DNA from: Dryas octopetala
Taxonomy: Eukaryota > Streptophyta > Magnoliopsida > Rosales > Rosaceae
Assembly: GCA_963921425.1 (NCBI GenBank)
Contig: OY992836.1
Coordinates: 13,090,114-13,154,113 of the forward strand
Reading direction: 5' to 3'
Length of the DNA stretch: 64,000 nucleotides
Each line of letters opens with the position of its first letter. The stretch's first letter is position 1. This document shows positions 37,485-49,085 of this stretch, one piece after another. The notes below the pieces were generated by a model, which saw only the letters and a program-made list of their open reading frames with translations, had not been told where the DNA came from and ran no database searches. The position numbers were made by a program, and so were the translations under genes.

Positions 37485-39140
37485 CTTCTAAATGTGAAGT
37501 CCTTAGAGTTAGCTCAAGTATTGAGAGTAAGTAGGGTAAGGATTAAAATTAGGGTAGACCCAAGATTCGATTCCCTCCAATGTAAACAAAAAATAAAATA
37601 ACGCTTCTAAATGACTAAATGCACTTTCATTTTTCAACATTAGTGTTTGGCAAACTTTTCAAAGGTATTTGTGTGAAGTTAGGAAGCACTTAAGAGTGGT
37701 TTTGATCACGATTGTATTTTTCTTTGTTATATTTAAAGCCATCAAAGTTAAGGAATTACAGTTGTTCCTTTTTTTGCACAACAGGGGCTAGGAGCATCAC
37801 CAACAGATGGGGCAAATGAGTATGGCAAAATTGTACTTTACTAACCTATGTGGCAATTTGACATACTATTTTGCTACTTCAAAAATTTGTCACTCCAATG
37901 GATGAGGCAAACGATTTGAACTAAATATTATTTTATTGTTTATCTTTCTTTTGTTACTTTTAAAAATTAAAAAATACAATATACTTTTGAAATTACAAAT
38001 AATGACTTTAAATCTTGGGGATTCATGTTGAAGTCCATTAAAAAAAATGAGAACATGAAGATATACAAAAAAAAAAAGATGAAGATATGAAAGTTAGAAC
38101 TTTAAAAATGGAGAAGAGGAAGCTACGTACAAAAATGGTGGTGCAGTACCGGTACATATAGGAACAAAAGCCAGCAAGATTGATTTTCTGGGTATTGAGA
38201 GTATTGTTTCTGCTGCTGCATATATATACTTTTGGAGGGTATTATATATATATATGCACTCAATCAATACACAAACCATCTGGGCAGAGGGCAGCTCATT
38301 CTTTTTAAAAAGCAGGTGAAATATTATTAAAAAATATGTAGGGCCCAATTTACTGTGTCTTAACATTAGGTCAAATTTGCCTTGTTTTTCTCTTGGTCAA
38401 ATTTGACATTTGATTTACTTAGGGGTGGTTTCGGTACGGCAATCGTACCGAAACCTTGATACTGCGTGCCAACCTCTAGGGGTCGAAACTCTTGTTTTTG
38501 TCACTGATATCGTGCCGACGGTTTGCGGTAACCGCAATTTTTGGTTGCAGTCGGCGAAGGGCAGCATTGGCACGGTACTGGGCTTGCCGAAACCTGAGAG
38601 AGACAGCAGGACAGAGAGATGGAGATCGAGAGAGCGAGACAGAGAGAGACAACGAGATGGAGAAAGCGAGACAGAGAGATAAAGATGGAAAGAGAGACTT
38701 GAAAGTTAGACAGAGAGAGATTACCAAGAATCAAAATCAACAGAGAGACAAAAAACTTACCCAGAAGCACAGTAAGCAACCAAGGAAGCACCATTGACAT
38801 AAATCAGAATTATTAGAGAGACCAAAATCCCCTAAATCAAAACCCCAATAAATTGAAAGTTTGAAACCCAAAAAACCCCTAAATCAGAAAACCCAAGAAT
38901 GGTAGCTAGTAGCTAAGATGGTGAACTGGTGAGACAAAAAGTGGCGACGGTGAGACAAAGAGAGAGAGGCGACGATGGACTGGTGAGACAGAGAGAAAGG
39001 AAGAGAGGGAGGCGATGGTGGTGAACTGGTGGGGCGTTTTCGGAGTCTAAGATGGTGGTGGTGGTTGAAGACTCGGAGATGCTGGATTGATGGTGGTGGA
39101 GTGGTTGCCTGGTTGGGAAATTAGGATCTCAATTCGCACA

Positions 39141-39146
39141 GAGAGA

Positions 39147-39206
<60 letters not shown>
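39141..39206. repeat. (GA)n microsatellite
   Basis: A GA dinucleotide run of over 50 bp with a single GGG interruption near its start, internal to the 1.86-kb hAT element. Confidence 0.95.
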
Positions 39207-39211
<5 letters not shown>

Positions 39212-39369
39212 TTAGTGAGAAAGAGGCATAGAGTGAAAAAAAAAAAAAAAATACCTGTTGTTTTGTTTAAATGTTTTTTTTAATTCATTTATTATTAAAC
39301 ATTAGGAATTTAGGATTAGAGTATTTTGGGGTTTGGACTTTGGGGTTTGGGTGGGGTTTGGAGTTTTTT

Positions 39370-40110
39370 ATTTTTATTACATATGTTTTTTATAATTTAT
39401 AGTATATAGTTAATAACTTAATAGTTTATATGTTTTTTAATATATATGATATCTCAAACCTTAGGGTATAGGCTATAGGTCATATACCTAATAGGACCAT
39501 TAGGCTAAATGGCTAATACCATATTAATATATTATACCATATTATACATTTATGATTGAGGTAATTACATAAATCATAAATAGTCCATAACTCCATAGTC
39601 CATATTGATATTAATATATTATACCATATTTTACTATATTATATCATATTATACAATATACTAATTAAATTACTAATATTATCATACTATACTATACTAT
39701 ACCATATTATACCATATTCTAGTATTATACTATATACTATATACCAAAAGTTACCAACTATGAATCTATGAAGTATAAATTTATAGTATTAGACTATTAG
39801 GATATAGAAATTAGTAATTTAGTATGAGATATCATATACATATACTATATAGGGTTTATAATTTAGTATAATATTAGGGTTTAGGATATTTTTAATTAGT
39901 TTTTATATAGAAATGTATTATATAAATTAAAAAACATATAAGGTAATAAGTTATAGGGTTTATAAATTTATATATGTTTTATATAAATTATAGAAAATTA
40001 GAAATGTATTATATAAAATTAGAAATTATATAGAAAGGTATTTAGTATTCTAGTATTTTTTATTTAGGGTATATCGATATAGTATAGAAATGTATAAAAA
40101 TGAATTATTT
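39370..40110. repeat. AT-rich internal repeat block of the hAT element
   Basis: Low-complexity DNA with many copies of TATACTATAT, ATTATACCATATT and TAGGGTTTATAA variants. It has few G or C bases and no coding potential. It may have expanded by slippage. Confidence 0.7.
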
Positions 40111-41268
40111 TAATTATATTTTTTCAATATACGGTCAGTATCGGTATACCGTCGGTACCAGACTTTGTGAACCGGTACTGTTACCAAAATCATCGGTATC
40201 GATAACCGACTAGTTTGGTATTTTTCGATATCGGAGCCGATCAATATTTTTCGGTATTTCAATAATTAAACCCAGCCCTAGATTTACCCCATCCATTCGA
40301 GCTCCAAAATCGAACATGGTACCACAAATAAATTTTGACCCATCAATTGCTCCATCTGTTGGTGATGCTCTAACCCCAAAGAGAAAAAGACAAAATTAAA
40401 AAAAAATTGGGGTCTAGCAACAGCAAATCATCAAGTAGAACTTGCTCATAACACAAAAGAGTAGGGCTGGATGAAAAGGGTGGCCAACCTGGGCTATAAC
40501 CTAGGTAAGTCCACTAAAAAAAAAAATATTACATATTAAACTGCGAATGCCAACTCCAGTCCACAGTCCCAACCTTTTTCGATTATGAAGAATTTAGAAT
40601 GGACCAAATCCATATGAGGCTTTTGAGCCCGGCCATTCTCTAATTCCTACCAAGCATCACCCGCTTTAAATTTTAGACGGGAGCTAAATGCACCCAAAAC
40701 TTTATTCCTACCAAAATAATGTTGGGAGGTCATACAAAAAAAAAAATAATAATAATGTTGGAAGGTCTAGTGAGTAAACAAGAAAGGTCCATTTAGAATT
40801 TCTCTAAAACTAAAAGCTAGATTTTCATTAATGGGATTGCATTGTTGGAAAAATATTGTAGTAGACCAAATAGGTTGTAACAATATTGTCATTTTATTCC
40901 TAGCCATATATATAGTTTTCCATGTTTGGATTTTAATTCTCCTCTTGGAATTAATGCTTTTGTCACTATAGATCTAGAAACTTACAGGTGGTCCTTAGAT
41001 TAGGCCCAAAAGAGGGTTGACGGAGAAAGCATAAGAAGGAGGATGAAACTATAAGAAGCAGTGCAGGATTTGATGGGGTCCCCCGTGATGGATCATGACA
41101 TCATGTAGACCCAAGTACTTAATCAACGGCATGAAATGCCCGTCTTTCACATTCATGATATTGCTCGATCATCGATATAAGCCTCTCTATCTTGATTCCT
41201 TAATTAATTTGGAGAAGATGTTGAAAAAATGTATACTCTAGCAGTTTCTTTAAACAAGTCTCTGTTTA

Positions 41269-41426
41269 GAGCCTGTATGGAAGTGTTTGTAAATATACTT
41301 AGAAGCTCTTCTTAAAAAAACATCTATAAAAAGTATTTTTAATTTTTTTTGTTAAACGTAAATAAAAGTACTTTTAAATAATTAATAGCGCTGATAAGTT
41401 TTTTAAAAACACTGACAAACAAGCCG
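41269..41426. mobile_element. 158-bp Tourist-like MITE
   Basis: The left end GAGCCTGTATGGAAGTGTTT and the reverse-complemented right end CGGCTTGTTTGTCAGTGTTT form imperfect inverted repeats (12 of the first 17 bases agree). TTA trinucleotides flank both ends. This fits the PIF/Harbinger-derived Tourist type. Confidence 0.6.
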
Positions 41427-41879
41427 TTAACTAGTTAATGACGACTATCTATATTTGAAGAGTGAGAATAGCTCTATATATCTTTTTCAAGTAAATTAAG
41501 TCTTTGTTTGAATTAAGAAAAATTTAAATATTCGATACTAACTAGGAAGAGAGTATTGTTGAAGTAACTAAAACACTTGGCTATTCTAACTAAAATTTGG
41601 TCACTTAAAAGGTTTTGCTGGAGATGCTGTAATTAAATATTTGATGAAGAGTGAAGATGAGAGTATAAATGGCAGAAGAAGGTAATTGATAGAAGAGGCT
41701 AAAGCTTTGGTGGCTCAATTGGGTTCCATTTCAACAAGCTTGTAATGGAATAGCCCATGCATTAGATCAGTGTATTGATTGAAGTGTTAACACTTTATGT
41801 ATGAAATGATTTCGGTTTATTTGGGTAAAAGAGGTCCCCCGAAATGATTCTATACAAAGAAATTACCCAAATTCTGAAT

Positions 41880-42077
41880 ATGATGCTAATCAAGGCAATA
41901 ATAGCTAGTTTTTTAATTATTATGGCTGCTTTCGATCAGGAGCCACGCACTAACCCTCTCATCATCTCCACCATCATTGCCACCAACAACATCAATGGTG
42001 ACTCCACCAGCTCCACCACCATCTCTGTCCCTACTCATGCACTAGCTACAATACCAATGAAGGCTATGGAACCATGA
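41880..42077 (+). CDS. Small open frame with signal-peptide-like start (doubtful)
   Basis: Sixty-five codons beginning MMLIKAIIASFLIIMAAFDQ, a plausible signal peptide, followed by a Thr/Ser/Ile-rich tail ending ATIPMKAMEP. I recognise no conserved mature-peptide motif. It could be a small secreted peptide precursor or a chance frame. An upstream in-frame ATG lies at 41844. Only the hydrophobic N-terminus and the location near a CEP-like gene in a syntenic block argue for it. Confidence 0.2.
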   Translation: MMLIKAIIASFLIIMAAFDQEPRTNPLIISTIIATNNINGDSTSSTTISVPTHALATIPMKAMEP

Positions 42078-42395
42078 GAATGTCACACATGTGAACTCAT
42101 TTAAGATATAGTAGCCCCCTTTTCCTTGTGTCCAATCCAAATTTAACCACAAACCCAAGAAATTGAAGGGGGCCATACAACTTGGATTGGAGTACTCATT
42201 AAAACTTTGATTTCTTGCAATTTGTATGATGCTAAGGAGTGTGACATGCGCAAGGAGAATATTGATATTGATAGAATGTGAGGAAAATGACAATACAATG
42301 ATATTTTATATGCAATTATTGCCCTATGGATTATGAAAATGACACTTCCCATGCATACACTGATGTTTGCTTAAGCATTTGTTTCAATATACAAA

Positions 42396-42738
42396 AGCTT
42401 CTTGATGCATGTTACTAATACAAAGAAGCCATATTTAGCAGTAGCCTAGGCAACTCAGTGCAATGGGCAGGAATGCAAAAGCAGGGTTAACTATTTGTTT
42501 CAATAGAAGAATTGTTTATCAAACTAGCTGATGGATACCTATAACATATAAACATATTTAACAGTGGAATAATTTACATTTCTAATAGTGAAAAAATGAA
42601 TATGTAAGACTGTAATACGTATTTGTATGATAGAATAAAAAGCTTATTGATGTTTCTAATCCATAGAAATCATATGGCAGCAGCCTAGGCAGCTCAGTGC
42701 AAAGGGGTAACAATGCAGAAGCAGGGTTAGCTAGGGGG
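42396..42738. repeat. Imperfect ~100-bp direct duplication, ~245-bp spacing
   Basis: The segment from AGCTTCTTGATG to AAGCAGGGTTAACT (about 42396-42498) recurs as AGCTTATTGATG to AAGCAGGGTTAGCT (about 42640-42738). The conserved core is AGCCTAGGCARCTCAGTGCA. The origin is unknown. Confidence 0.7.
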
Positions 42739-44060
42739 AGATTCTCTGCCACCTTCAAGATTAAGATTCATAGATATAAATTTGCCCAACAAGATTGGTT
42801 GGTATAAAAAGGTTGGAGATGATTGGATGAGCCTTTTTGCAAGATTTTGGGCTTGGGGTTCATTAATTCATGTAGAATATATAAGATAATTCTCAGAAAG
42901 ATCCAACTCACTTCATGCAGCAGAAAGCAAAGATCGAGAAAAAGAGAAAAAGAAGATCAAAATAAGAGAGGAATCAAAATCTGATCTATTGTAGAATTAG
43001 GGGAATCTTCTTCCCACTCATGGAGCAGTGAAGCTACTGTCAGATTCTAAAAGTTGGTAGGCTCTTCCCTTGTACGGTCCCCAGTTCATGATTGAATTTT
43101 GCATGTTGGAATATAGTGAAGATATTAGATAGTGAAAGAGAAGACTAATAGGAAAGTTAGGAGTCATTGTGCTGATTTGGTTCTCAAAAGAATTGAAACC
43201 ACCAATAGTACTGTAGTGTTTTTGGATGTTAGAATCAACCATCATGGAAGATATATTGCGGAGATACTATTTATTTAATTTTGAATTCTATTTTTATCTC
43301 ATCTATTTATGTCACTTGAGCTAAAGTTTTATGAGCAAAATTCTCATTACTTTATTTATTTATAGGCCTTAAGTATAGTTTTTGTTTTTTTTACTCTCAC
43401 ACTCTTTTTCAATTGACTATTAACCAAGTTGAAACATATAAGTCCACTAGCTAAGCGCTACTTTAGGCCAAATTGATCCAAACGCAACATTGACTCGGTT
43501 GGTTTAAGGTTGACATGACCCAATAACGGTATGACCAAAGTTGTGCCATGCCAAGCACATCATAGATTATGTAGCCATGTTGGACCAAACCAACAAGTTC
43601 AATTAAAACTACACTTGAAATATGAATGGTTGAGATGGAAGTAAAAAACTTTGTACTTAATTTGTGTAAAATGGGGGCTAATCCCAATTCCCAAATAAAC
43701 AAAGAAAGAAAGAAAGACGAAACAACGTTGTGGTTAAGCATCCTTAAGTGGCCTAGCTAGACAGATTTCATGGTTGTGTTGACTGTTGAGGACTTAATTG
43801 AGAGGTGGGGTTGTAAGTTGTAACGTCACTGTCCCGGCCAGTTGAATCAACTAGTTTGGGACAACCCTTGTCCAGCTTAAGATCATAAAGTATGCGCAAC
43901 ATGGATTCCACACAGACTCAATGTAATTCGTTTCATACAAATGGACGGTGGATGATGGTGCAGAATCTGGAGATTAATTACACAATCCTACATTAACATC
44001 GCTCTATTAAAATAAATAAATCCCAAATAAATTTTTATTTATTTTTTCTGCGCAGTTGGG

Positions 44061-44067
44061 TTATAAA
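44061..44067 (+). promoter_or_regulatory. TATA-like box of the SDR gene
   Basis: TTATAAAG lies about 170 bp upstream of the first in-frame ATG of the SDR gene, at a position that would give a leader of about 140 nt. It is the best TATA match in the preceding few hundred bases. Confidence 0.35.
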
Positions 44068-44232
44068 GGAGGGAGGCAAATTAAACACAAAGAGGCAGAG
44101 GCCTTGAGACAGACGCCTTAAGGGCAAGAATATGCCTGTTACACAGTTACACAGGAGGCAATGACTCAGACAGCAACGTAGCAGATCGTAGCCACTGTCA
44201 TATCCACCGTCTCCTCCACCTCTTCAACTCAC

Positions 44233-45376
44233 ATGGTCTCTCGCCTTGTTATTATTAATTTATTCATTGGTATTTCAATTTTCAAACACCGGCCGGCTAA
44301 GCAGCTAGCTAGCTTAGCTAAGATGCGGAGCATGGCGAGCTCTGCTCCCAACCGAGGCATCGCGGCGATTGTGGGCGTTGGGCCGAAGCTGGGCCGCTCC
44401 ATAGCCCGCAAGTTCGCCCACGAAGGGTACACGGTGGCCATCCTGGCCCGCGATCTCGGGAGGCTGTCCAAATTCGCGGACGAGATAGCGAGGGAGGAGA
44501 AAGCGCAAGTGTTCGCGATACGAATCGACTGCTCCGACTCTCAGAGCATCAGGGAGGCCTTCGAGGGGGTCCTCTCTCTCGGCTTCGTGGAGGTGCTCGT
44601 CTACAATGCTTACCAGCCGCCGCCCATGTCCGGCTGGCACCCCACCAACTTCGCCAACATTCGAGTCGACTCCTTCGAGAAGTCCCTCGCCGTCTCCTCC
44701 GTTGGCGCTTTCCACTGCGCTCAACAGGTACAGCCATAAATATTCTCTTATCAGACTGTCTGAAAGTTTAGTAGTTGTACTAAATATCTGAATCATTGAT
44801 TAGGTTGATTATTAATGTATTGACATGAATAATTGGAATTAATATGAAATGGGAATTTTAATCTTAAGGTTCTTCCGGGTATGGTTGAAAGAGGGAGGGG
44901 GACGATTCTGTTCACTGGGTGTTCAGCTTCACTCAAAGGCATTGCTGGATACTCTGAGCTATGTAAGTAGTGCTTGAAGATTCATGATATGTTCCACTTG
45001 GCAGATCGTATTTGCTCTATTTATGTAGATTTGTATTCTTTTTCATTACACTGTCAAGTGTAAGTGACTGTGTTTGTAATTGTGATTAGGCTGTGGGAAA
45101 TTTGCATTGAGAGCACTGTCACAGTGCCTGGCCATGGAATTTCAACCGTTGGGTGTACACATAGCGCATGTTATCGTCGATGGGGTGGTGGGCCCACCTA
45201 GAGGCCTATCATCATCGTCGTCGAGTTTGCAGAGGAGCGGCGGTGGAGGAGGAGATGGGTCGTTTATTGACCCGGACGCGGTGGCTCAAACCTACTGGCA
45301 CTTGCACATTCAAGACCGGAGTGCTTGGACTCAAGAGATCGACATCCGCCCCTCCAACCCCCCTAAATTCTGCTAG
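44233..45376 (+). CDS. SDR-family Rossmann-fold protein (non-canonical active site)
   Basis: Three exons, 44233-44727, 44869-44962 and 45090-45376, join to 291 codons plus stop (TAG); junctions are QQ/VLPGM and C/CGKFAL. The NAD(P)-binding turn reads GVGPKLGRS (residues 48-56). FVEVLVYNAY replaces the usual NNAG strand, and TGCSAS carries the active-site Ser region. The canonical YxxxK is absent: the motif is GYSELCCGKFALRAL, with Tyr seven residues before Lys and Leu at the normal Tyr position. A first ATG at 44233 gives a hydrophobic/basic leader; ATGs at 44323 and 44332 (MASSAPNRGIAAIVG) may be the true starts. The last exon is GC-rich with a Ser/Gly tract. From memory it corresponds to the At3g50560 group. 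Substrate unknown. Confidence 0.85.
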
Positions 45377-48300
45377 CTACTTCAATATTCTCATTCATGA
45401 TTCATTCCTCTCCATTCCACAAAGTCCACGTACCCCAACTACTTTAAATTGCTTTACACCAATGCATCATCATTGTCATTACTAGGTACTTATACCACTT
45501 GCCCAACTCCTTGCATTGCTATCATATATGCTTGCTTCCTTGATGGCTAAATCTTAATTATCATTATTGTCATATAAAGCTTAATTTGCTTTACAATTTG
45601 TTCCATATGATTGCTATATACAACACTTCTCTTCTACTTATTCATACATAAGTAAATGCATGAACCACATGAAAAAGTGACTCACCGAATAAAGTGAGCA
45701 TGGGACCAATATGTGATAAAAATGGTTACCAGAGTAAGCATTGTAGGCAAGAGGCCAGGGTTTCCTAGCTAGGGTGCTTTCTTGAAGACTCTCGGTGTCA
45801 ACCCCAAGTTGCAAGAGAGCCACGTATATATCTAGCCACAACTTGTAGGACCCTTCCAAGTAATTCACAGTTGAAGCTTGCTGGCTCGGGTCCAGTCTAT
45901 CTACCAAGTGGCCAGGAACTCATGACCAGGTTAAAAATTAGTGTGGGGCTACCATTTCTTTAGTGCCCACATTAGTTAAAGAGTTTCTTTCCACGCCAAA
46001 ACCCAACCAAAAAAGAAAAAAAGTGTAAGATTACTCGTCTGTTGCATGTACTTTATCCTTAACATGGCAATGTTTGTACTGTGTACATAGTGTGATTTTT
46101 GTAATTAATTATCATTTCGAAGTTAATGTAATTTAAAAGATTATGTATGTATGTGTGTGAATGTGATGATTGAATTAAGGAAGGAAATGATGTTTTTGAT
46201 CATTAATGAATGGATCTGTCGGATTGATGCAACATATAATCATATATTGTCTATTGTGTGGGGACGGATCAAGTTGGAAAGGCCCGCATTTTGGAAAAAC
46301 AGGGAGGTGGGGAAGTGGGCCACAGTACAGGGCTGGGGACAGGTTGCAAGGACAATAATAGGACTTCGTGTTCCAACTTGGGACACGCAAAGCCTTGGAT
46401 TACTGCCCACGTCATGTCTGTTCTTTATTTTTTGCGCCGAGAGCTATAAGAGAATTTTTCTTTTGAAAATTGGGCAAATTGGTGACAGTGACGATCATTG
46501 ATATTGTCTGACAATGACAATGTATTGGGTGTTTTTATTTTGCATACAGTGACATTTTATCGAGTACTCAATAAGTTATATTGAGGACTCAGTGAAGGTG
46601 CTGACATTTCGACTCATTAAAGTGAATTGTTCTGTGTCACTGTGTTATTACATATTGGCCGATCAATTAAGGTATTTTTTATTTTAGACTTTAAAAAAGA
46701 CCCTAAATATTTATATATAATTTTCTTTTATTAAGATATTTAAGGAATTTTTTATGAGATTTACTTTATATAATATTTCAACGATTTAAATCGTTTGTTT
46801 TTTAGGTTTATATTCAAAGATCATCAAAAAATTAAACAACTTAAAAATTATTAAGCTATCAAACTTGATCACATAAATAGACGAACATAATATTTTCGAT
46901 AAACACTGAAAATGGTGACCGTTTAATCAATGATCAAATGATTTCTGATTAATCTAATTTTTTGTAAAGACAATCCTTTAAAAAGACTAAAAAATATATA
47001 ATTTTAATCATCAAAATATAATGTGGAGTATACTCCACAAGAAATTTTTTAAATAAATTTATTTGAAAAATCTCTCAATAAAAAAGGGCATGTATTTATA
47101 TAATGCTATAATTTTTAATATGGAATAATACATATCACATTATTATTAGTATGTGAAACTTCTTTCATACGCGATGGTGAGATTAACTCAAGTAACGAAG
47201 AATGATAGGGTAATGAGTTGATTAATATTTTGAGTTAATGAAGAATGATAGGTTATGTTTGAGGGTTTGATTATTTCTGATTTAACTATAAGAAAACTTC
47301 TATTATAGGAACACTAATGTTATACTAACACACTTTTCAATCATTAGAACTTCATGGTTTCTCCTTTCCATTATTAGAATATAAATCATTTTACGTCTAT
47401 TTCTATGCCATTCAATATTTATAAGAGAATTTGTAAGAGAATTCTATAATCCCTAAATTCCCGTAATGATATTTTTAAGGAGGGGCATCATTTGGTGGGA
47501 CCCACATGATGCAAGCAAGGTTCCAGTAGCTGTAGGCTGTAGGCTGTAGGGAGTAGTGAAGTGATAGGTATGAAATAGGAGTAGGACATATTGTATGAAG
47601 TCCCATCTCAAAAGTTCATCACATCAACAGCCAACCTTGACCCTATCTCAGTGTCTCTACACTCCGGGGTACTTCATGACAGTTTGCAAACAGACCCATT
47701 CCTTCCTTCAATCCTTCTTTCTAATTCCACAAATATTCTCTACATTTCATTTAGCTACGAATGACATATATTGATATTTACTTATTAACATAATGAAGGT
47801 TGAAATAAACTAAATATAAACAAATAAAACATTGTAATACCAATTAGAATCCAGAATTTTAGAATTTATTTTAATGCCTTTGATATTTATTTTTTAATTA
47901 GAGTTTTTAGATTTAGCTACAAATGACATAGGATATTTATTTATTAAGATAACGAAGGTTGAAATAAATTAAATATAAACAAATAAAAAATTGTATACCA
48001 ATTAGAATCCATAAATGCCTTTGGTATTACTCTATACTTAAAATTAAGTAGCCTCATTTCACCTAAAAATTTTACTTTTTCTTTACGATTTATTTATTTT
48101 TTCTATTAAAACTAATAAATGAGATATAGTGAAAGTAAGTATAATCTTTTTTAAATTACTTTTAGGTCACACTAAAACAAAGGAAATAAAGGCAACAAAG
48201 GGACAATTCTACGTTGTATAATATTTTAATGTATTTAAAAAATGAAGCAGAAAATAACTATGTTTCTTTTCTTTAATCTTTTTAGTTTTAATAAAAGATA

Positions 48301-48738
48301 GCCAAAGTCTGCCATTGTCTTAGATAATAGAGATTTGCGCAACAATTAATCACGACAAATTATTATTAGTCCAATGCCTATGCCTGCTACATTTGAGTTC
48401 AACATTTTCCAATGGAGTAATCGATTATCTTGATTTGTTTTTTTTTTTTTTTTTTGCATTTTTTCATTTACAAAAAGAGGAAGGCGAGAGTGAAACTAGA
48501 GTTCATAAGTACAGAGTTAAGTGTTACCACTAAAGCTATAAGCTACATGATTAGCCTAACCGACCAAAATGTTAATTTTAGATGGTAATAAAGATTACAT
48601 TAAAGGAAGCAAGTACACTAAATTATACAGTGAGTCCATCTAGTTTAAACGGTACCCAACTACTCATACATATCTGCTGCTGTGACTTATTAGTCTTTCC
48701 CTAAATTCCTGTGGAAAAATAGCATATATATACATATA
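45377..48738. other. Intergenic region between the SDR and CEP-like genes
   Basis: AT-rich DNA with several chance open frames (45638-45907 minus, 46151-46501 plus) that show no domain. A 162-bp-period duplication lies at 47751-48030. No supported gene. Confidence 0.55.
47751..48030. repeat. Imperfect tandem duplication, ~162-bp period
   Basis: TTAGCTACGAATGACATA followed by AAGGTTGAAATAAACTAAAT and CCAATTAGAATCCA (from 47751) repeats as TTAGCTACAAATGACATA with AAGGTTGAAATAAATTAAAT (from 47913). The second copy is slightly shorter. Non-coding. Confidence 0.75.
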
Positions 48739-49085
48739 TCAAACACCAGGTCCTTCATTACCAGATGTAGTACCTCCAAAGCTCTCCTTATATATCGTGG
48801 CTTTGTGCATAAAACTAACCCTGTAATTGGGTATTGGTGACATGGGTACTGAGTAACTCAATCTTGTTCTTGCAGATTGGTCAAGCACACCAGGACCCTG
48901 ACTTGGCCATGTTTTGCTAATTGGTAAGTGCATACTCACTTCTCTTTCAGCTCCATCATTGATATATTGGTATTGAACAGCACCTGTTTCTTCATTAGTT
49001 TAAGTTGCCTTCCCTCTATGCCCACAATTTCAATGCAGGCTACAATGAGCGCAAGAACAATGCCAAATTGAAGCACTTCTGCCAT
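48739..49085 (-). pseudogene. CEP-like secreted peptide precursor, apparently frameshifted
   Basis: The ATG at 49085 opens MAEVLQFGIVLALIVACIEI then VGIEGRQLKL, a signal peptide followed by the (I)EGRxLK motif usual in plant CEP precursors. This frame stops at 48936 after 49 codons. A second open frame runs 49000-48739: after TNEETGAVQY it continues through a GPGV motif (KTWPSQGPGVLDQ) and ends SFGGTTSGNEGPGV at the stop. The end resembles the CEP consensus FRPTxPGNSPGVGH with changes and without the final GH. A one-base shift just after EGRQLK would join the frames. Alternatively, an intron (GTGAGT donor at 48939, TTACAG acceptor at 48821) would join residue 49 to VSFMHK. Known CEPs are root-to-shoot nitrogen-demand and growth signals. 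Whether this copy is functional, alternatively spliced or dead is open. Confidence 0.4.

Larger units (their letters stand above)
38420..40280. mobile_element. hAT-type non-autonomous element, 1861 bp
   Basis: The left end is TAGGGGTGGTTTCGGTACGG. The right end reverse-complements to TAGGGCTGGGTTTAATTATT and continues into ATACCG and GTACCG repeats. The flanks are GATTTACT and GATTTACC (7 of 8 identical), fitting an aged hAT target duplication. Subterminal CGGTAC/CCGGTA words are abundant at both ends, as expected for transposase-binding repeats. The interior holds a GA-rich block (38595-39000), a (GA)n tract (39141-39206) and 0.8 kb of AT-rich TATACCATATT repeats. No transposase is encoded. 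Confidence 0.78.
40281..44232. other. Intergenic region upstream of the SDR gene
   Basis: AT-rich DNA containing a small MITE (41269-41426), a small open frame with a hydrophobic start (41880-42077), and a duplicated ~100-bp segment (42396 and 42641). No other gene is supported. The last ~170 bases hold the probable promoter and leader of the SDR gene. Confidence 0.5.

Noticed and set aside
38410-38800. Open frames rich in Arg/Glu or Ser/Leu in the hAT element
   Set aside because: Products of GA/CT-rich low-complexity sequence; they overlap one another on both strands.
42640-42740. miRNA precursor (miR399/miR408-like) in the duplicated segment
   Set aside because: Only short words resemble known plant miRNAs; no 20-21-nt match and no clear stem.
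44314-44796. 160-codon minus-strand frame opposite the SDR gene
   Set aside because: Shadow of the GC-rich SDR first exon, which has a clear Rossmann motif and spliced partners.
46151-46501. 116-codon plus-strand open frame
   Set aside because: No recognisable domain, and overlapped by a similar minus-strand frame; likely chance.
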